From positions 31,446,544 to 31,510,543 of the forward strand of contig NC_056580.1 in assembly GCF_018340385.1 (NCBI RefSeq): a stretch of 64,000 bases of DNA, read 5' to 3'. How positions within the stretch are numbered: position 1 is the first letter of the stretch; each line of letters opens with the position of its first letter. The notes below the pieces were generated by a model, which was not told where the DNA came from, did not search any database, and saw only the letters and a program-made list of their open reading frames with translations. The position numbers and the translations under genes are program-made. The stretch comes from Cyprinus carpio. Its lineage: Eukaryota; Chordata; Actinopteri; Cypriniformes; Cyprinidae. Positions 25,101 through 37,605 of the stretch are shown one piece after another.

Positions 25101-28100
25101 CATATTGACTTTTTTATCAAATATTCTGTCTAAAATTAATTAGAAAATTTTACAATTTTTACACATTTAGCCTAATTTTTATTTTATCATGCTTTTCTGG
25201 TTGTGTAAAATTATTTAAATGGTTCCATGCCAGTCTGTATTGTTGTTAATTATTGTATATTTCAGGTAATACTGCCCTTGGAGCCACATAAAACACCGAA
25301 TGAGCTGTGGTTGTCCCTTTGAATAATCATGTTTAGACAGTCTATTTTTGTTTCCAGATTAAGCTGTAGTGAAGTCAAGACTTTATGTTATTAGTTGAAA
25401 GTCTGGTTTGGTGAGACCTAAATATGGCCTAAAAGACTTAATTCTGATATTTGAGGAAAATAAGCGACCTCTTGGTTTCACTGATGGGTGGTATTCTCAT
25501 CGCACAAAACCGTCTTATGTTTAAAACAACAACCTTGCTTTTGATGTCTGGCAGAGTGTCGACATCTGTAAGGAAGCAAAAATGAAGTTCCCCTCTCTGA
25601 GTATCAATCTTGTACTTGAGCTCTCGTAGTCTACGTGTGACGCGCACACACAAGAACCCCATTCCCCGCGGTTTCAGATCCCTACACCGAGGATGCCCTG
25701 CGCTGTCACCACTGAAGTTCTGGTCTCCTTTCTCTCTCTCACACAATCATTCTTGTGTCTGCGGCTCCCTGGGCCCTGCAGTGGGAGTCCGCCTGCGCAC
25801 AATTAACGCATCAGGTTTCAATTATTTTGAATACCAAAAACCCTCCCCATAATGAGGCCTGACACAGACCTGTAGTCGAATTTTAAATAGGATTTAATTG
25901 TTTTCTCCTCCCCCTCGGTTGTAACTTCAGTTCGGATAACAGAGACAGAGGGGGGGATGGATTGAGAGAGGAAGAAAGAGGGAACGGATAGCGAGAAGTG
26001 GGTGGGAGAAAATGATGAAATTCAACAAGCGAGGGAGAAGACAGAAAAAGGTCTCTGATCTGTTTTCTTACACAAATCTCTCATTGTAAGCTCTAGCTAG
26101 GGCCCTGTTTGGAATTACAAACTTTCATGTCTCTTATCCCTGTTGTAATTCCACCAATTGCGTGTTCTGCGCTGGTGTGATCCGATGGATCATGAGGGGA
26201 AGTTTAAGTGAGACTGAATTAAATATTTAAGCCGATCCGACACAGGCCTGTCTGCTCTCACAGGCTACAATTAAACCAGGGTGCCGTGCTTGCGCATGCA
26301 ACACTCGATCCCCGCTGAACGCTTTCAGGAACATGGCTACTTTACAGACTTAAAATAAATCTGCAGCCCTAATCTATTGAAAAACCTGACAAGTGGAGCC
26401 CAAGTTTGCAAGGCACTTAGCTGAGTAGTGTAGAAAAAGAGGACTGTACATTATTTATGCCCTCTAATGTTGCTGCTATTGGCTCAGTGTTGTGAATCAG
26501 CCACGGGCGTCTGTCCCGCGGCGACACTCTGAAATAGCCACCGACCGTCTGTAATCAAGAGCCATATGTTTTCTTGCGCCGGATCCCTCGCTGGCCTGAA
26601 GACCACGCAAAGTCTCCGGCTCTCCTCCTCTAACTGATGGGTCAGTGGACTTGTCTTTGCCTTGAGCGAGCGATTAGTTCATTTCTGGTCTGCAGATCAC
26701 GAACATAGGCTTATCTGTCATATAGATTAACAGTTAAAGTGACAAGGTCACTCTTCTGCGCCCACCTCGGCGGAAACTGACCAGATACGATCCTTTAATG
26801 CATACATACTATCCATCAAGGGTTAAACAATACAGGCATCACCAGCTTGGAAAGGCCACATGATTTCTGTTGCTGTAGAGATAATGAAGGGCACCATCCA
26901 ATCGTTTTTTAAAACACGTCATTATCCACCTCAGTTTATTAGGCCAATAATGCCACTTTTGGCATGGTTTTGGATAAGGATTTTTCTTCTCTGCTTGGGG
27001 ATGGCCTGGAATTTCCAGACCAGATTCTTGAAAGTTTTACGACACATGGCACAAAACAAGATGACCCTACATAAGTGGTTATGAGACTAACCTGCAATGG
27101 CAAATCTTTATTTTTCGTCGCTGTATGCGTGAAAGGAATTATGGGTGTTTGGATATTAGGGGTGCAACTGGACTGAACAACGGTGGGTTTGTTGTGGATG
27201 ATCATTTATTTTTTAATTATTCGTATTAGTCGGCTTAATACTGATTTGACCGATGCATTTAGGACGCAATGGTGATGTGGAAAGAAAAAATATAAACTTA
27301 TATTACAACTGGCTCTAAGACTTGAGCCCGGGGCAACCTGGGCAAAGTCAGTATTGTCTCGAATCCCTTAGCCTTATAGAATGTCGAATACAAGTTTTGA
27401 GTTCTCAGGCTAACATTTAAATAGATACTTCAGATGTGTGCGCAAATATGATGATTTTTTTCCTTCTTGCGTAGAAATTAAAATGCAGTTGACCTGTCAT
27501 GGCCGACTCATGCGTAACAGCCCTAACAGGTTGAAAAGGGATAATCAAAGTGAAAATGTATTTCCTATATGAATGCTGTTTTAACTTTTGCGGCGGCGTA
27601 ACCGATTCAAGCCATATATATGTTCGCTGTTCATTTGTTTTTGATCGTATTACTATTGTTCATTTATTTATTTATTGGACGGTGCACTAATGAAACACTA
27701 AAAAGTTTGAACAGGGGTAATATCAAATTGTTGTAAGAACTGGATTCTCCTAGTGAGGTGGGGGGGGGGGGGGGGCGTGACTTTCTCCACTGGTGACATT
27801 TCAAGATGTTGCTTATGAGGCAACTCATATCTGTGTTCATTTGACAGCGATTGTAAAAAAAAAAAAAAAAAAATCCCCGCCCCTTATTATCATAATATAA
27901 TACAAGTCACTTTCGTGTTCCATAATAAAATCTATTTTAGCGCAAGCTTGCATTTAAGAGTAGCCGCCTCAAAGTCCCAGCCCCTACATTTGATTTTTTT
28001 TTCTAAGTTTTTGATAATGCATTTACATTCGTGGCCTTTGTACATCAACAATATGCTGTGCAGAAGTAAGAGATCTTTATGTTTCTACTTCCATTATAGA

Positions 28101-29460
28101 TCGCAAAAAGACTTTTAAATAGTATGTATCGATTTTGTTTATAATGTAGTAACACATGAATTGCATTTCAGTCTTAAGAATTGCGCACAGTATATGTCCC
28201 GATTCTTCTATTACTTATCGGAAGCGCCGACTTCTGTGCAAGGACAAATCTAAGATGTCTAATGAAATGGTGTCTATTTTTAAAACTTTAAGAGCTCTGT
28301 GGTTAATCTTTTTTTTTGTGTCTGTTGCGATTCTGTCTGAGATATTTTAGATAATGTCACATATCTTAGATTTCAAACAACATGATGTCCTAAGACAAGA
28401 CAGGCTCACTGTCACATCTGTTCATGCCCAATTTTTCATCTTCCATTAATCACATTCGCCTTAAATGGTCTGAGAAGGCGGAGTCAGACACTAGCCTTTC
28501 TAGTCATGTTTTTTTTATATATGTGTTGTTGAAAAATTTGGCTCTGGTATATTTGGGCTCAACTAGAACCCTAGAAATCAGGGGCGCATTATAATTCCGC
28601 ATATCCACATGATACAACTGGCAACATCTGAGGGGCCTAAAAACAAAAACACCATACCAACTCCATTGAAGTCACCGGAGACACCTCAAGGCAGAGATCA
28701 GATACCAATACGAACACAGATACCGCGGGCCCACTCTGATCATCACTTGATAGTGTGCTGACAAGCAAACTCTATTAAGCTGTCTTCAAATATGCAAAAA
28801 TGATATGATTTTACAATGATTACATATTCACACTTCCCAGCTGGCTGCCTCCGTGCAACTCCATTTGTTTCATTGACTATTGTGTCCAATTATATGATTA
28901 ACTCCAAACACTCCGCCACTTGGAGAGCTCTCGTGTGTTCCAGTGCAATGACTGATTCACAAACAAAGTCATTACAACATGTATTCACACATATCAAATA
29001 ACAAACAGATGGCCATTGTGCGCCGGCTGATTTGTTTGTAACACGAGCTGCAGAAAAAAGGTAGTTTTTTGCTGGGCTTTGTTTAAGCACCGACTGTTTT
29101 ATTCCCAGAGAGAGACATCTGGCTGCCGAGGCGGCTAAATCAACTCAAATGAAAGACAATCTTGTTTCCATTAATTTTTTCCGGTGGCAAAAGCACTTGT
29201 TATGAAGATTCGAAATTACTGAAAAAGCTTCCAGATAATTCATCATATGGGCCGGACCTGCAGAGACTGCAGTTGCTCAGAGAGTGTCTGTCTCCATTAA
29301 CTTGCTGTGATGTGTATCAGGTGGGATGACAGATGTGTGTGTGTGTGTGTGTGTGCATTAACATTTGCAATGGACAACTTACAATAGCATTATACAGTGG
29401 TTCAGGCAAATTTATATGTCCATAAGGCACTGACGCATCATTTTGCTGAATGTATGTAAT
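22116..29460. other. Gene-poor region with candidate conserved non-coding blocks
   Basis: No coding exon recognised. The 22.1-23.5 kb part is AT-rich with homopolymers and a small TCTGAAATATATTC repeat near 23290-23360. Stretches at about 23660-24310, 26090-26350 and 28810-29330 are of balanced composition and free of simple repeats. Homopolymers include a G run at 27760-27775 and an A run at 27855-27872. Confidence 0.4.
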
Positions 29461-29945
29461 ACAGTGGGGCCCAAAAAGTGTTTGGACATTTAAGTCACAT
29501 TAAAAAAGTTCCCTAAAAATAATTTTGCATTTGTTGCAAAATATCGAACCAGATGGTATCTGCAAAGAATTTATGTTAGTTTCCTCAGAATTAACTTCAG
29601 TTTTTCAAGTTTTTAACAGGTCTCAAGGTCATTTTTTTTGTATAATGTTATTCCCCTCAAGTTCCCAGCTGGTGTTATTCATATTTAAGACCGTTTGAAA
29701 CAGAAGCTGCTACTGAATTTACTTCAGTATTGTGACATATTACCAAGTGAAATGGAATAATGAAAAGGGAATAAAAAGAGTGGGGCTAGATTTTTAAACA
29801 CTTCCTCGCCATCAAGTTGACTTGTTAGAAACCGCTCAAGAAAGCAATGTTTTAAAAGCACCACAGTGGTTTTACACTCTTCAGGAAGAGTAACGGCTTG
29901 TTTCAGAATAGCAAACTTGGATTGAAGACAGTTTTGAAGAAATAA
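29461..29945. mobile_element. Probable Tc1-like terminal fragment
   Basis: Begins ACAGTGGGGCCCAAAAAGTG, a style typical of fish Tc1-like inverted termini, and continues through repeat-like sequence to about 29945 (GAAGACAGTTTTGAAG). The - strand frame at 29724-29951 (LLKHCFLERFLTSQ) is unrecognised. No opposite terminus was found. Confidence 0.45.
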
Positions 29946-30120
29946 TATCAATTTTAATTAAGCTTAATCATTTAAAGTGCAGGGTATACATTAGTGTATT
30001 TGATGCATCACAGATTCATGGATTATTATTTTTTTTACACAACATAATTTTTTAAGTTTAAAATTATTTTATACATGGTCTTATAACCAGTCACCACTAG
30101 GTCAAAATGTCACAATTTGT

Positions 30121-30123
<3 letters not shown>

Positions 30124-30158
<35 letters not shown>
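30124..30158. repeat. Poly-T run of 35
   Basis: Uninterrupted T tract; the length is likely unstable in sequencing. Confidence 0.95.
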
Positions 30159-30159
<1 letters not shown>

Positions 30160-31699
30160 GCTTCAGTTTTTCATATAAATGGTCCTGCAGTGTGGCATAA
30201 ATTTAAAAATTGCAAATATTACATACAGTCTCTCAGTAATTATTAGTTTCACAATAGCTGCAAAACATGAAAAGTAATTATAACAGAATGAGAAAAGAGA
30301 CACTTAGATATAGCCACAAGATGTGGTCAGCTTCCCAAAGAAGAAATCAGTCCATCTGTCATCAGTCACATATTTTATGGAAAGTTAAAAAACCCAAGAA
30401 TAAATTTTTCACTGAAACAATGTACAACTATGAGCAGATATAATGCCTCTTTTCAAGTAGTTTGCTAACATTACATGACCACCACCTGATGGTGATATTG
30501 GGAACAAAACACTGTATGAGTCTAATAAGTAAATAATGTGGCCCTGGTCAGTAGCGCATCTGTTTGGCTTCTGCTTCTTGTATACTCGAGATACAGTCAT
30601 TTCAGTGCTTGCTGTACCAAAATACTGTTTCAGTTTGTTTTTAATTGTTTAATTGTTAATTGTTTTACATCAAAATGTGGGCAGAATAATTTTTTAATTA
30701 ATATATCATATATATATAATATACTTAAAAAAATTTGCTAAAATTTAAGTGGAAACAACCCAGCAATGTTTTGGAGGTATATATAAAAACGCATATGTAT
30801 GCTATCATTCATTACTCCTTCTATTTGTTTTCATTGTCATTCAATATCAAAAATATTAGAGATAAAGTTTTATTAGAGGTAATTATGTAAGTTAATTACC
30901 TTTTCGCCACTTTCTTCTGTGGACATTTAATGTGTGCATTACATGGCCACATTGAAAGGCAGTATGCTGTGGAAATTGAAATCCCAGCCCAGTTTTAGTT
31001 CAAATTTAAGTTTGTCTAAATAAAAAAAGTAAAGTTCATTACATTAAAACAGTTAAACAATTCAGATTTACTTAAAATATGTCGGGGGTTTCATGAACTC
31101 AAAAGAAAAAAAGAGACAATACATTTGTTAAAGGCAGTTTGTTGAATTTAAAGTTTGCCCTGTGCATAACCAATTCATTATTTTGAAAGTTAGGGTTTAC
31201 AGTGCATCCCCCACACTGGCCTAATTTTATATGTATAACGAGAAAACTAAACCTTTTATTAATCCACATTATATGTGGCTCTAACTATAGCATGCCAATT
31301 TAACAATTTGAATCTTTCTCAAGTTTTAAAAAACTCTAAATTTTTACTTTACTTGCAGCATGAAAACACAAACAACTGAAAAACAAACAGTTTGTCTTAT
31401 TGGCTTATGATTTTGCAGCAGCATAAGTAATTGTGCAGTGTGTGGTGCAAAACTGATAAAAGTTTAACTTTATGCAAATGAGCAGTGATGCAATGCAGCA
31501 TGCTACCAATGAGAGACGTGGAGCACATGTTGATCCATCTCCTAAGTTGACTGCGGACTTACTGGCGAGCAGTTTCACTAATTAGATCATGATCATTATT
31601 TTTTTTCTTCTGCAATTACTATCTTATTCTGTTACTTAATTACAAAATTTTATATGTTTGTATTCAGTTTAAATTGCTCCCGGTCAGCTGTGTTATTCC
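30159..31699. other. AT-rich intergenic DNA downstream of gpr18
   Basis: Very AT-rich with TATATA stretches near 30.7 kb. No gene, RNA gene or named repeat recognised. Confidence 0.5.
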
Positions 31700-32742
31700 T
31701 CAGATCATGGCACTGTCATGGTTGCTGAGCGAGCGAATGCTGTTGGTGTGAAGACTCTTCCTTTCGCGAACGCTCCCTCAGGATAGTTTCTGTACAAGAT
31801 CACGCTGATCACGACGGTCCTAGAAAAGCTGTTTTGACACAATGTAGAAGAGTATGATGTCCAACAGCTGTGCTTCGCATTCATCAGGCAAGGTGGTGAA
31901 GGCCCCCCAGCGTGTTGTAACCCCTCGTCACTGCTGGCCAGGCAGCATGGAAACAAAAACAGATGTGGAAAGGTCACAAAGCACACTCAGCACCTGAAGG
32001 CTGATCAGTGTGATGATGATCCGGATGGACTTCTGCTTGACTTTGGGCTTCAGTTTGGATTGTGCGTCCATGGATAAGGTTGTCCACGATAACAATAGAA
32101 CAGCCCACCATGATGCACACCGCACCAAGAAGAAGAACACAATATCGTGTCAAAGTGGACAGGATTGTCTCGGGCGCAAGTAGATGAGTGTCGTGCATCC
32201 TTGATGCACGTGGTATGGTTTTGTCTTCCGGTCAGGGTCTTCTTCCAGGAGAACAAGCGGAGCTGTGCTGGCTGCCCAGGGTCATGACCAGACTCCGCGC
32301 ACAGGACATGCAAGGCTTTACGGACGCTTTTTAGTTCTCGGGTGTGTCGCCGGCTGCACTATGGACCACATAGCGATCCTGTGCTAATGAGTGGCGAAGA
32401 GCCACAAGGCCAGGCACGGGATAGAGGCACCGTCAGTGCGGCGTTACCTCCTGCATGACACATGTCTCCAAAGGGCTCCAGTAGTCTTGACTGTAGTTAG
32501 AACCATTCGTCGAAAGGCAGCAGTAAGATAAAATATCAAGTCCACTAAAGCGACATTGATCATGTAAACAGTGATGGGTTTCCGTCTTTTAGTGGTCAAG
32601 GCAAAAGACCCCAGAGGGCGGTCATGGTTGACCACTGGTGCCTATGATGAAGATAATGCTGTAAAACACTAGGCTAGCATATCCGGTACTACTCTTGGTG
32701 TACGTGACCTCCTTGATGACGGGCGAATGTGTTATGATCCAT
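31700..32742 (-). CDS. gpr18: GPR18-like class A GPCR, frame broken many times
   Basis: GPR18 is a seven-transmembrane receptor of lymphoid and myeloid cells, with N-arachidonoyl glycine and resolvin D2 as proposed ligands. The proposed start is the ATG at 32742. Family-like blocks appear in order but in different frames: TM1 (YASLVFYSIIFIIG), TM2 (ITVYMINVALVDLIF), the DRY codons at 32370-32378 just after an ALWLFA block, a TM5-end block (GCSIVIVDNLIHGRT), the TM6 lead (SKLKPKVKQKSIRIIITL), then a tail ending SIRSLSNHDSAMI and TGA at 31700. The span of 1043 nt is close to the roughly 331 codons I recall for the human protein, so the gene is present over its whole length. No reading frame survives, because single-base indels recur every 50-150 nt. 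This may be sequence error or a decaying duplicate; the preserved motifs favour error. Confidence 0.85.
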
Positions 32743-35400
32743 GATGGGTTGCCTGATTTTGACCATAAAAAAAGAGAAACCCAATTTAAAACAGTAGTTT
32801 TTGGCAATTAAAACCTATGGACGCCTGTTTTCATAGTTTGTTTTGAAAAATGGTAATATGACGCTTAGTCAGAGTATCACTATATTTAATTTTTGACAGG
32901 AATGAAAATGAGGATGTAATAGAAATACAGCTTGTTCACTGGATTGTGCGCGATTGTTTTTTTCATCCCCTTTCAAAGTAGATAGACAAGTAGTAGTTTT
33001 GAAATTTTGAAAGTTCTGGGGAACTTTATACATTGTGCGGGCTTGTAAAGACTGTTACAGACTGCTAAAGACTGACAGGCTCATTTTCATCCATGTAAAA
33101 TTCAATATGGCCTTTACCCCTGCGTAACGTTGATTGAAACTTTTACATATCTAACAGCTGCAACTTATTACTAATAACTCTAGTACGCTTTTGTAGTAGT
33201 TTCTTGCAAGTGTGATGCAATGGGTTTTATTTATTATTTATTTTTATACTTACACTACCAATTTTAACATTTTAGTAAAAAAAAAATAACGACACCAAAA
33301 AGGTTTTTAAAAATAAAAGTTGAAAGAGACAACCCTTCTCAAATATGAGTGTTAAGGTACAAAAACAAGAAGAAGAAGAAGAAAGAAAAAACTAACAAAA
33401 TGTTGAATATAGTCAGTATACCAACACATCGATAAAAAAGAATAATGCTACTTTCACTACAGTTCTTTATTTAATTGTTTTTGAATTGGTCTTTTGTCTG
33501 TGCAGAGAATTAATTTATATTTCATCAACAACAGTCCCATCCTGATACCTGAAAAAAATCACTCCTAAAGAATTTTTTTGAATATCTACTGTTTAATGAA
33601 TGGTATCTACTTAATATAGTGAAAGAAAACCACAGTTGACCTACAGTGACAACATTGTCTTCCTGATAAGGGTGACTATTCGTAACAACTATGGGTTTTC
33701 AACGGAAACGGCAAATTGGTTCTACAAGAAGATTACCAAAGTAAAAAATGTAAAGGTACCAACCTCAGAGATTGTTGGCAATCGTATCTGTTGTGAGGAC
33801 TGTCACGTTTTTGATGAATTATAAGGTGCCCTTGCCTGCTGCCGAGCTTCGATTCTAACAGAGGGAAGTCATGAAGCCTTTGTCCTTGATTTAATTTTTC
33901 TCTTTTGGTTTCTGTGAAGCCCCTTCACTTCACCTGTAATGCATGTAATGGTTGGAGAATATCTCAAAGGGCAAACTCTCTGTCATAACTCCCGTTTGAC
34001 CCCCCGAGCCAGTCGGAAAAGTAAAAAAGTGGACAGTTTGGGTGCTGGTTAGTGATGGGGAAAATAGGGTTTTGTCACACAGCTATTAGCTCTCTTGGGA
34101 ACAGCATACAGCACGGGTTGGCAAACAGAAGGCAATTGGTGTTGAAGAGTTTTTAATAAACACAGCGAGTGTGAGGCTGGGTAGTGGTATAAACAGGAAC
34201 ATGAAATCTTTGTAATGTGGGTTTGAGATGGCAGCTGATTCTTAAAATCATAGGGGCAAAAAGAAAAAAGCTAATCCTGACCAATCATGTTTAGACACAA
34301 CAATCCGAGGTCACGTAAACTGAAAACGAAGATTAACTTTTTGATTGTGTCTAATGCCACATTTCTCTCTTTCCCTCTATCTCTCTCTCTCTCCTCGCTC
34401 TCTCTCTCCCCATCCCTCCCCCCTCCTCTCTCTCTATATATATGGGGGGGGGAACACACCCAACCACACAAATACATAACTTATGGAGGCATGGATGTAA
34501 TGATATTAAATTCCGTCACCATGTACCATCCCATATCCAAACCCTGTATTACTTTCGGTCCTTCTAAGGAACACAAAATAACATATTTTTGTAATGATTA
34601 CTTTTGGAATATGATTAAATTACGATTGTTTGGGTGATACTCTCACTTTTAATTAATGCTGGTGTTGTTCTTTGTGACTTACCTGTGGTAAAAAAAAAAA
34701 AAAAAACCCGCACGAGGGGAGGTGTTCAGCAACGCCACAATGCAGCCGCCAAGTAGAAGGTACTTTTAAATAACATCAAATACACTAAAACACTGTATAA
34801 GTAGTACATTTAAGTATCTCCATCATTGTCCATTGCGTGAACTGTTTCATCTAATAGATCTGCATCGACTGATTACTCACCCCTTTAAATTTACTCTCGT
34901 CCCGTCACCCACATCAGGAACAAGGCACTGTAGTTTTAAATTACCCATATGTGGATATTGACAAACAACACAATCCCCCCCCAATTTTCCCCCCCCCCCC
35001 CCCCCCCTTTCCCCCCCCTCAAACCAGAAAATCTTGGAAAAGTATAGAGAAAATGAACTGTAAAAAGAGGAAACATCAGCTTGGTCTTTGAGTGCTGTAG
35101 TCATTTTTCTGTTCAGGGTCCTCCATATAGAAAAAGGGGAAGGAAGGGTAGTCCTAATAAAAAACAATAATTTAATAATATACAAAGAATTTACTATTAT
35201 TGCAAATATGGTCTATTTTTAAGTAAGTTATGAAGCACTCTTTCCATTTATAAGTATACTTTGTATCACTTAGAACTTGGGCAATACAAATGCTGGCATC
35301 CAATAAAGTCTTGGCAATGCAAATTAGACTCCCAGCATGAGGGGGGGGTGTCCTCATCCCAGCCAGTCATTTTTTCCTCCAAATCATTAATAAATGACGA
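32743..35400. other. Sequence upstream of gpr18; low-complexity tracts
   Basis: Presumably holds the gpr18 promoter and 5' UTR, but no clear promoter element was seen. A CT-rich tract lies at about 34362-34441, an A run near 34690-34705 and a C run at 34989-35007. An open frame at 33636-33824 (+) is described in the findings. Confidence 0.45.
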
Positions 35401-35406
35401 GTCATT

Positions 35407-35408
<2 letters not shown>

Positions 35409-35453
<45 letters not shown>
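35409..35453. repeat. (TA)n microsatellite
   Basis: TA run directly abutting the left terminus of a Tc1-like element. Tc1 elements insert at TA dinucleotides. Confidence 0.95.
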
Positions 35454-35455
<2 letters not shown>

Positions 35456-35457
<2 letters not shown>

Positions 35458-36470
35458 CGATTCCAAGAAAGTTGGGGACACTGTTACAAATTGTGAGTAA
35501 AAAGGGAATGGAATAATTTACAAATCTCATAAACGTCTATTTATTCATAATATAATATAGATAACATATCAAATGTGTGAAATTGAGACATTTTGAAATG
35601 AGAGAGCTACACATGAGAGCTACACATTCCAAAAAAGTTGGGACAGGTAGCAATAAGAGGCCGGAAAAGTTAAATGTACAGATAAGGAAACGGCTGGCAC
35701 GGACCATTTTGCAACTTATAAGGTCAATTGGGCAACATGATTGGGTATAAAAAGAGCCTCTCAGAAAGGCGAGTGTCTCTCAGAAGTCAAGATGGGCAGA
35801 GGATGACACCCTTCCCCCAATGCTGCTGCGGTCGAAAAATAGTGGAGCAATATCAGAAAGGAGTTTCTCAGAGAAAAATTGCAAAGAGTTGAAGTTATCA
35901 TCATCTACAGTGCATAATATCATCCAAAGATTCAGAGAATCTGGAAAAAAATCTCTGTGCGTAAAGGGTCCAAGGCCGGAAAACACCATACTCGGATGCA
36001 CGTGATCTTGGGCCCCTTAGGCAGCACTGCATCACATACAGGAAATGCTACTGTAATGGAAATCACAACATGGGTTTCAGGAATACTTCCAGAAAACATT
36101 GTCGGTTAACACACTCCACCGTTGCCATTCGCCGTTGCCGGCTAAAACTCTCTACAGGTCAAAAAAAGAAGCCATATTCTAAACATCATCCAGGTGTTCT
36201 TTCTGGGCCAAGGCTAATTTAAAATGGACTGTGGCAAAGGGGACGCCATGTCATCTGGACTAAAGAGGAAAAGGACAACCCAAGTTGTTATCAGCGCTCA
36301 GTTCAGAAGCCTGCATCTCTGATGGTATGTGGTTGTAAGAGTGTGTGTGGCATGGGCAGCTTACACATCTGGAAATGCACCATCAATGCTGAAATGTATA
36401 TCCAAGTTCTAGAACAACATATGCTCCCATCCAAGCTGCGTAGAAGAAGGATCCGGGTACTGAAATTTAT
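35456..36470 (+). mobile_element. Tc1/mariner-like transposon, internally deleted and 3'-truncated
   Basis: The left terminus ATTCCAAGAAAGTTGGGGAC is characteristic of a fish Tc1-like family. The leader and a relic start (ATGGGCAGAGGATGAC, ATG at 35792) precede a helix-turn-helix frame at 35820-36005 (KLSSSTVHNIIQRFRESGKK). Further transposase-like sequence continues to a CTGCGTAGAAGAAGGATCC segment. Sequence expected around the first catalytic Asp appears to be missing near 36240, another piece near 36436, and the right terminus is absent where a LINE begins. It cannot make transposase. Confidence 0.8.
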
Positions 36471-37605
36471 GATACTATACGGATGATACTATTATATACA
36501 GTGCTGCTAGATCTCCGTATGAGGCATTAAAGAAATTGCAGGATGCTTTCACAGTTCTACAAAAACCTTTACTTAAACTAAAATTGGTACTTAATTCTAA
36601 AAAGACAAAATGTATGTTATTTACTCATTCTAGCAATGTACAGGATTTGCCTCGAATTATCACTCTATGTGAAAATTGAAAGTGTCATGTTATGATTGAA
36701 AAGCTCACATTTAAACCCCATGTAGATAACTTGGTAAAAAACAAATTTTTTTTTTTTACCTTTTTATCTTTTGTAGATTATGGAGATATTCTGTAAATGC
36801 ATGCAGCAAAGTCTGTTTTACGCTCACTGGATTCTGTATACCATTCTGCCCTACGCTTTGTCACTACAGTTGAGTATTTTACACATCATTGTAGTTTGAA
36901 CAGTTTATCAGGTTGGCCTCCACTCACAGTTCGTAGACAGCATCACTGGCTTATTTTTATTTATAAGTCGGTGATAGGACTGTTGCCTTTTTATTTATCA
37001 GTTTTCTCTTTTGTAGAAAACAATAGATACAATCTTAGGTCTAAAATAGCATTCTACTAAACACACCTTAAAAAAAAACTTATTTAAATAAAATCGCCTT
37101 CCATTACAATGCTCCTTCAACCTGGAATGCTTTGTAGAAACAGTTGAAGATAAGCACTATTATTCCACTTAATGACTTTAAATTATATGTCACAGAAACC
37201 TTCAGCTATAAGTGATTGTATATACGTAGGCTGCTGTTCTGTTTTGATTTCTGTATGTAGCTTCATGTAGCTGTCATACTGCCTGTATTAGGATGTCTTG
37301 GTTATTATGTTATTGTGTTATATTTTGTTTTTTGTTGTATTTGACTTTTGTCCTTGTTAGGTGTTGTGGTATGGTTTATATTGTGCTGATATGTTATTGT
37401 GTAATTTGGTATGCTTTGTTTGTTGTAGATGAGGTTTCTCATTTTTTTATTATCTTATTATAATATATATATATTTATTATTGTTATTATTATTATTATT
37501 TATTTATTTATTTTGACATTTTTAAGTGCTGCCTTTCTTGGCCAGGGACCTTTTAAAAAAGAGACTATAGTCTCAATATGATTTCCCCTGGTTAAAGGGG
37601 AAAGT
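36471..37605 (+). mobile_element. LINE fragment: reverse transcriptase end and 3' tail
   Basis: Starts inside the catalytic region (CGGATGATACTATTATATAC, the ADDTIIY codons; the preceding residue of the motif is damaged). It continues with KKLQDAFTVLQKPLLKLKL and, after breaks, a C-terminal frame at 36797-37060 (LDSVYHSALRFVTTVEYFTH, then RYNLRSKIAF). The 3' untranslated part ends with TTGGCCAGGGACC and AGAGACTATAGTCTCAATA, a tail seen on fish LINEs. The 5' part is missing, and the fragment abuts a broken Tc1-like element. Confidence 0.75.

Noticed and set aside
25438..25852. ORFs on both strands in a GC-richer segment
   Set aside because: No recognisable domain or splice pattern; composition alone explains the open frames.
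34287..34637. 116-codon ORF on +
   Set aside because: Its core is the translation of a CT-rich tract (SLSLSSLSLS); no domain.
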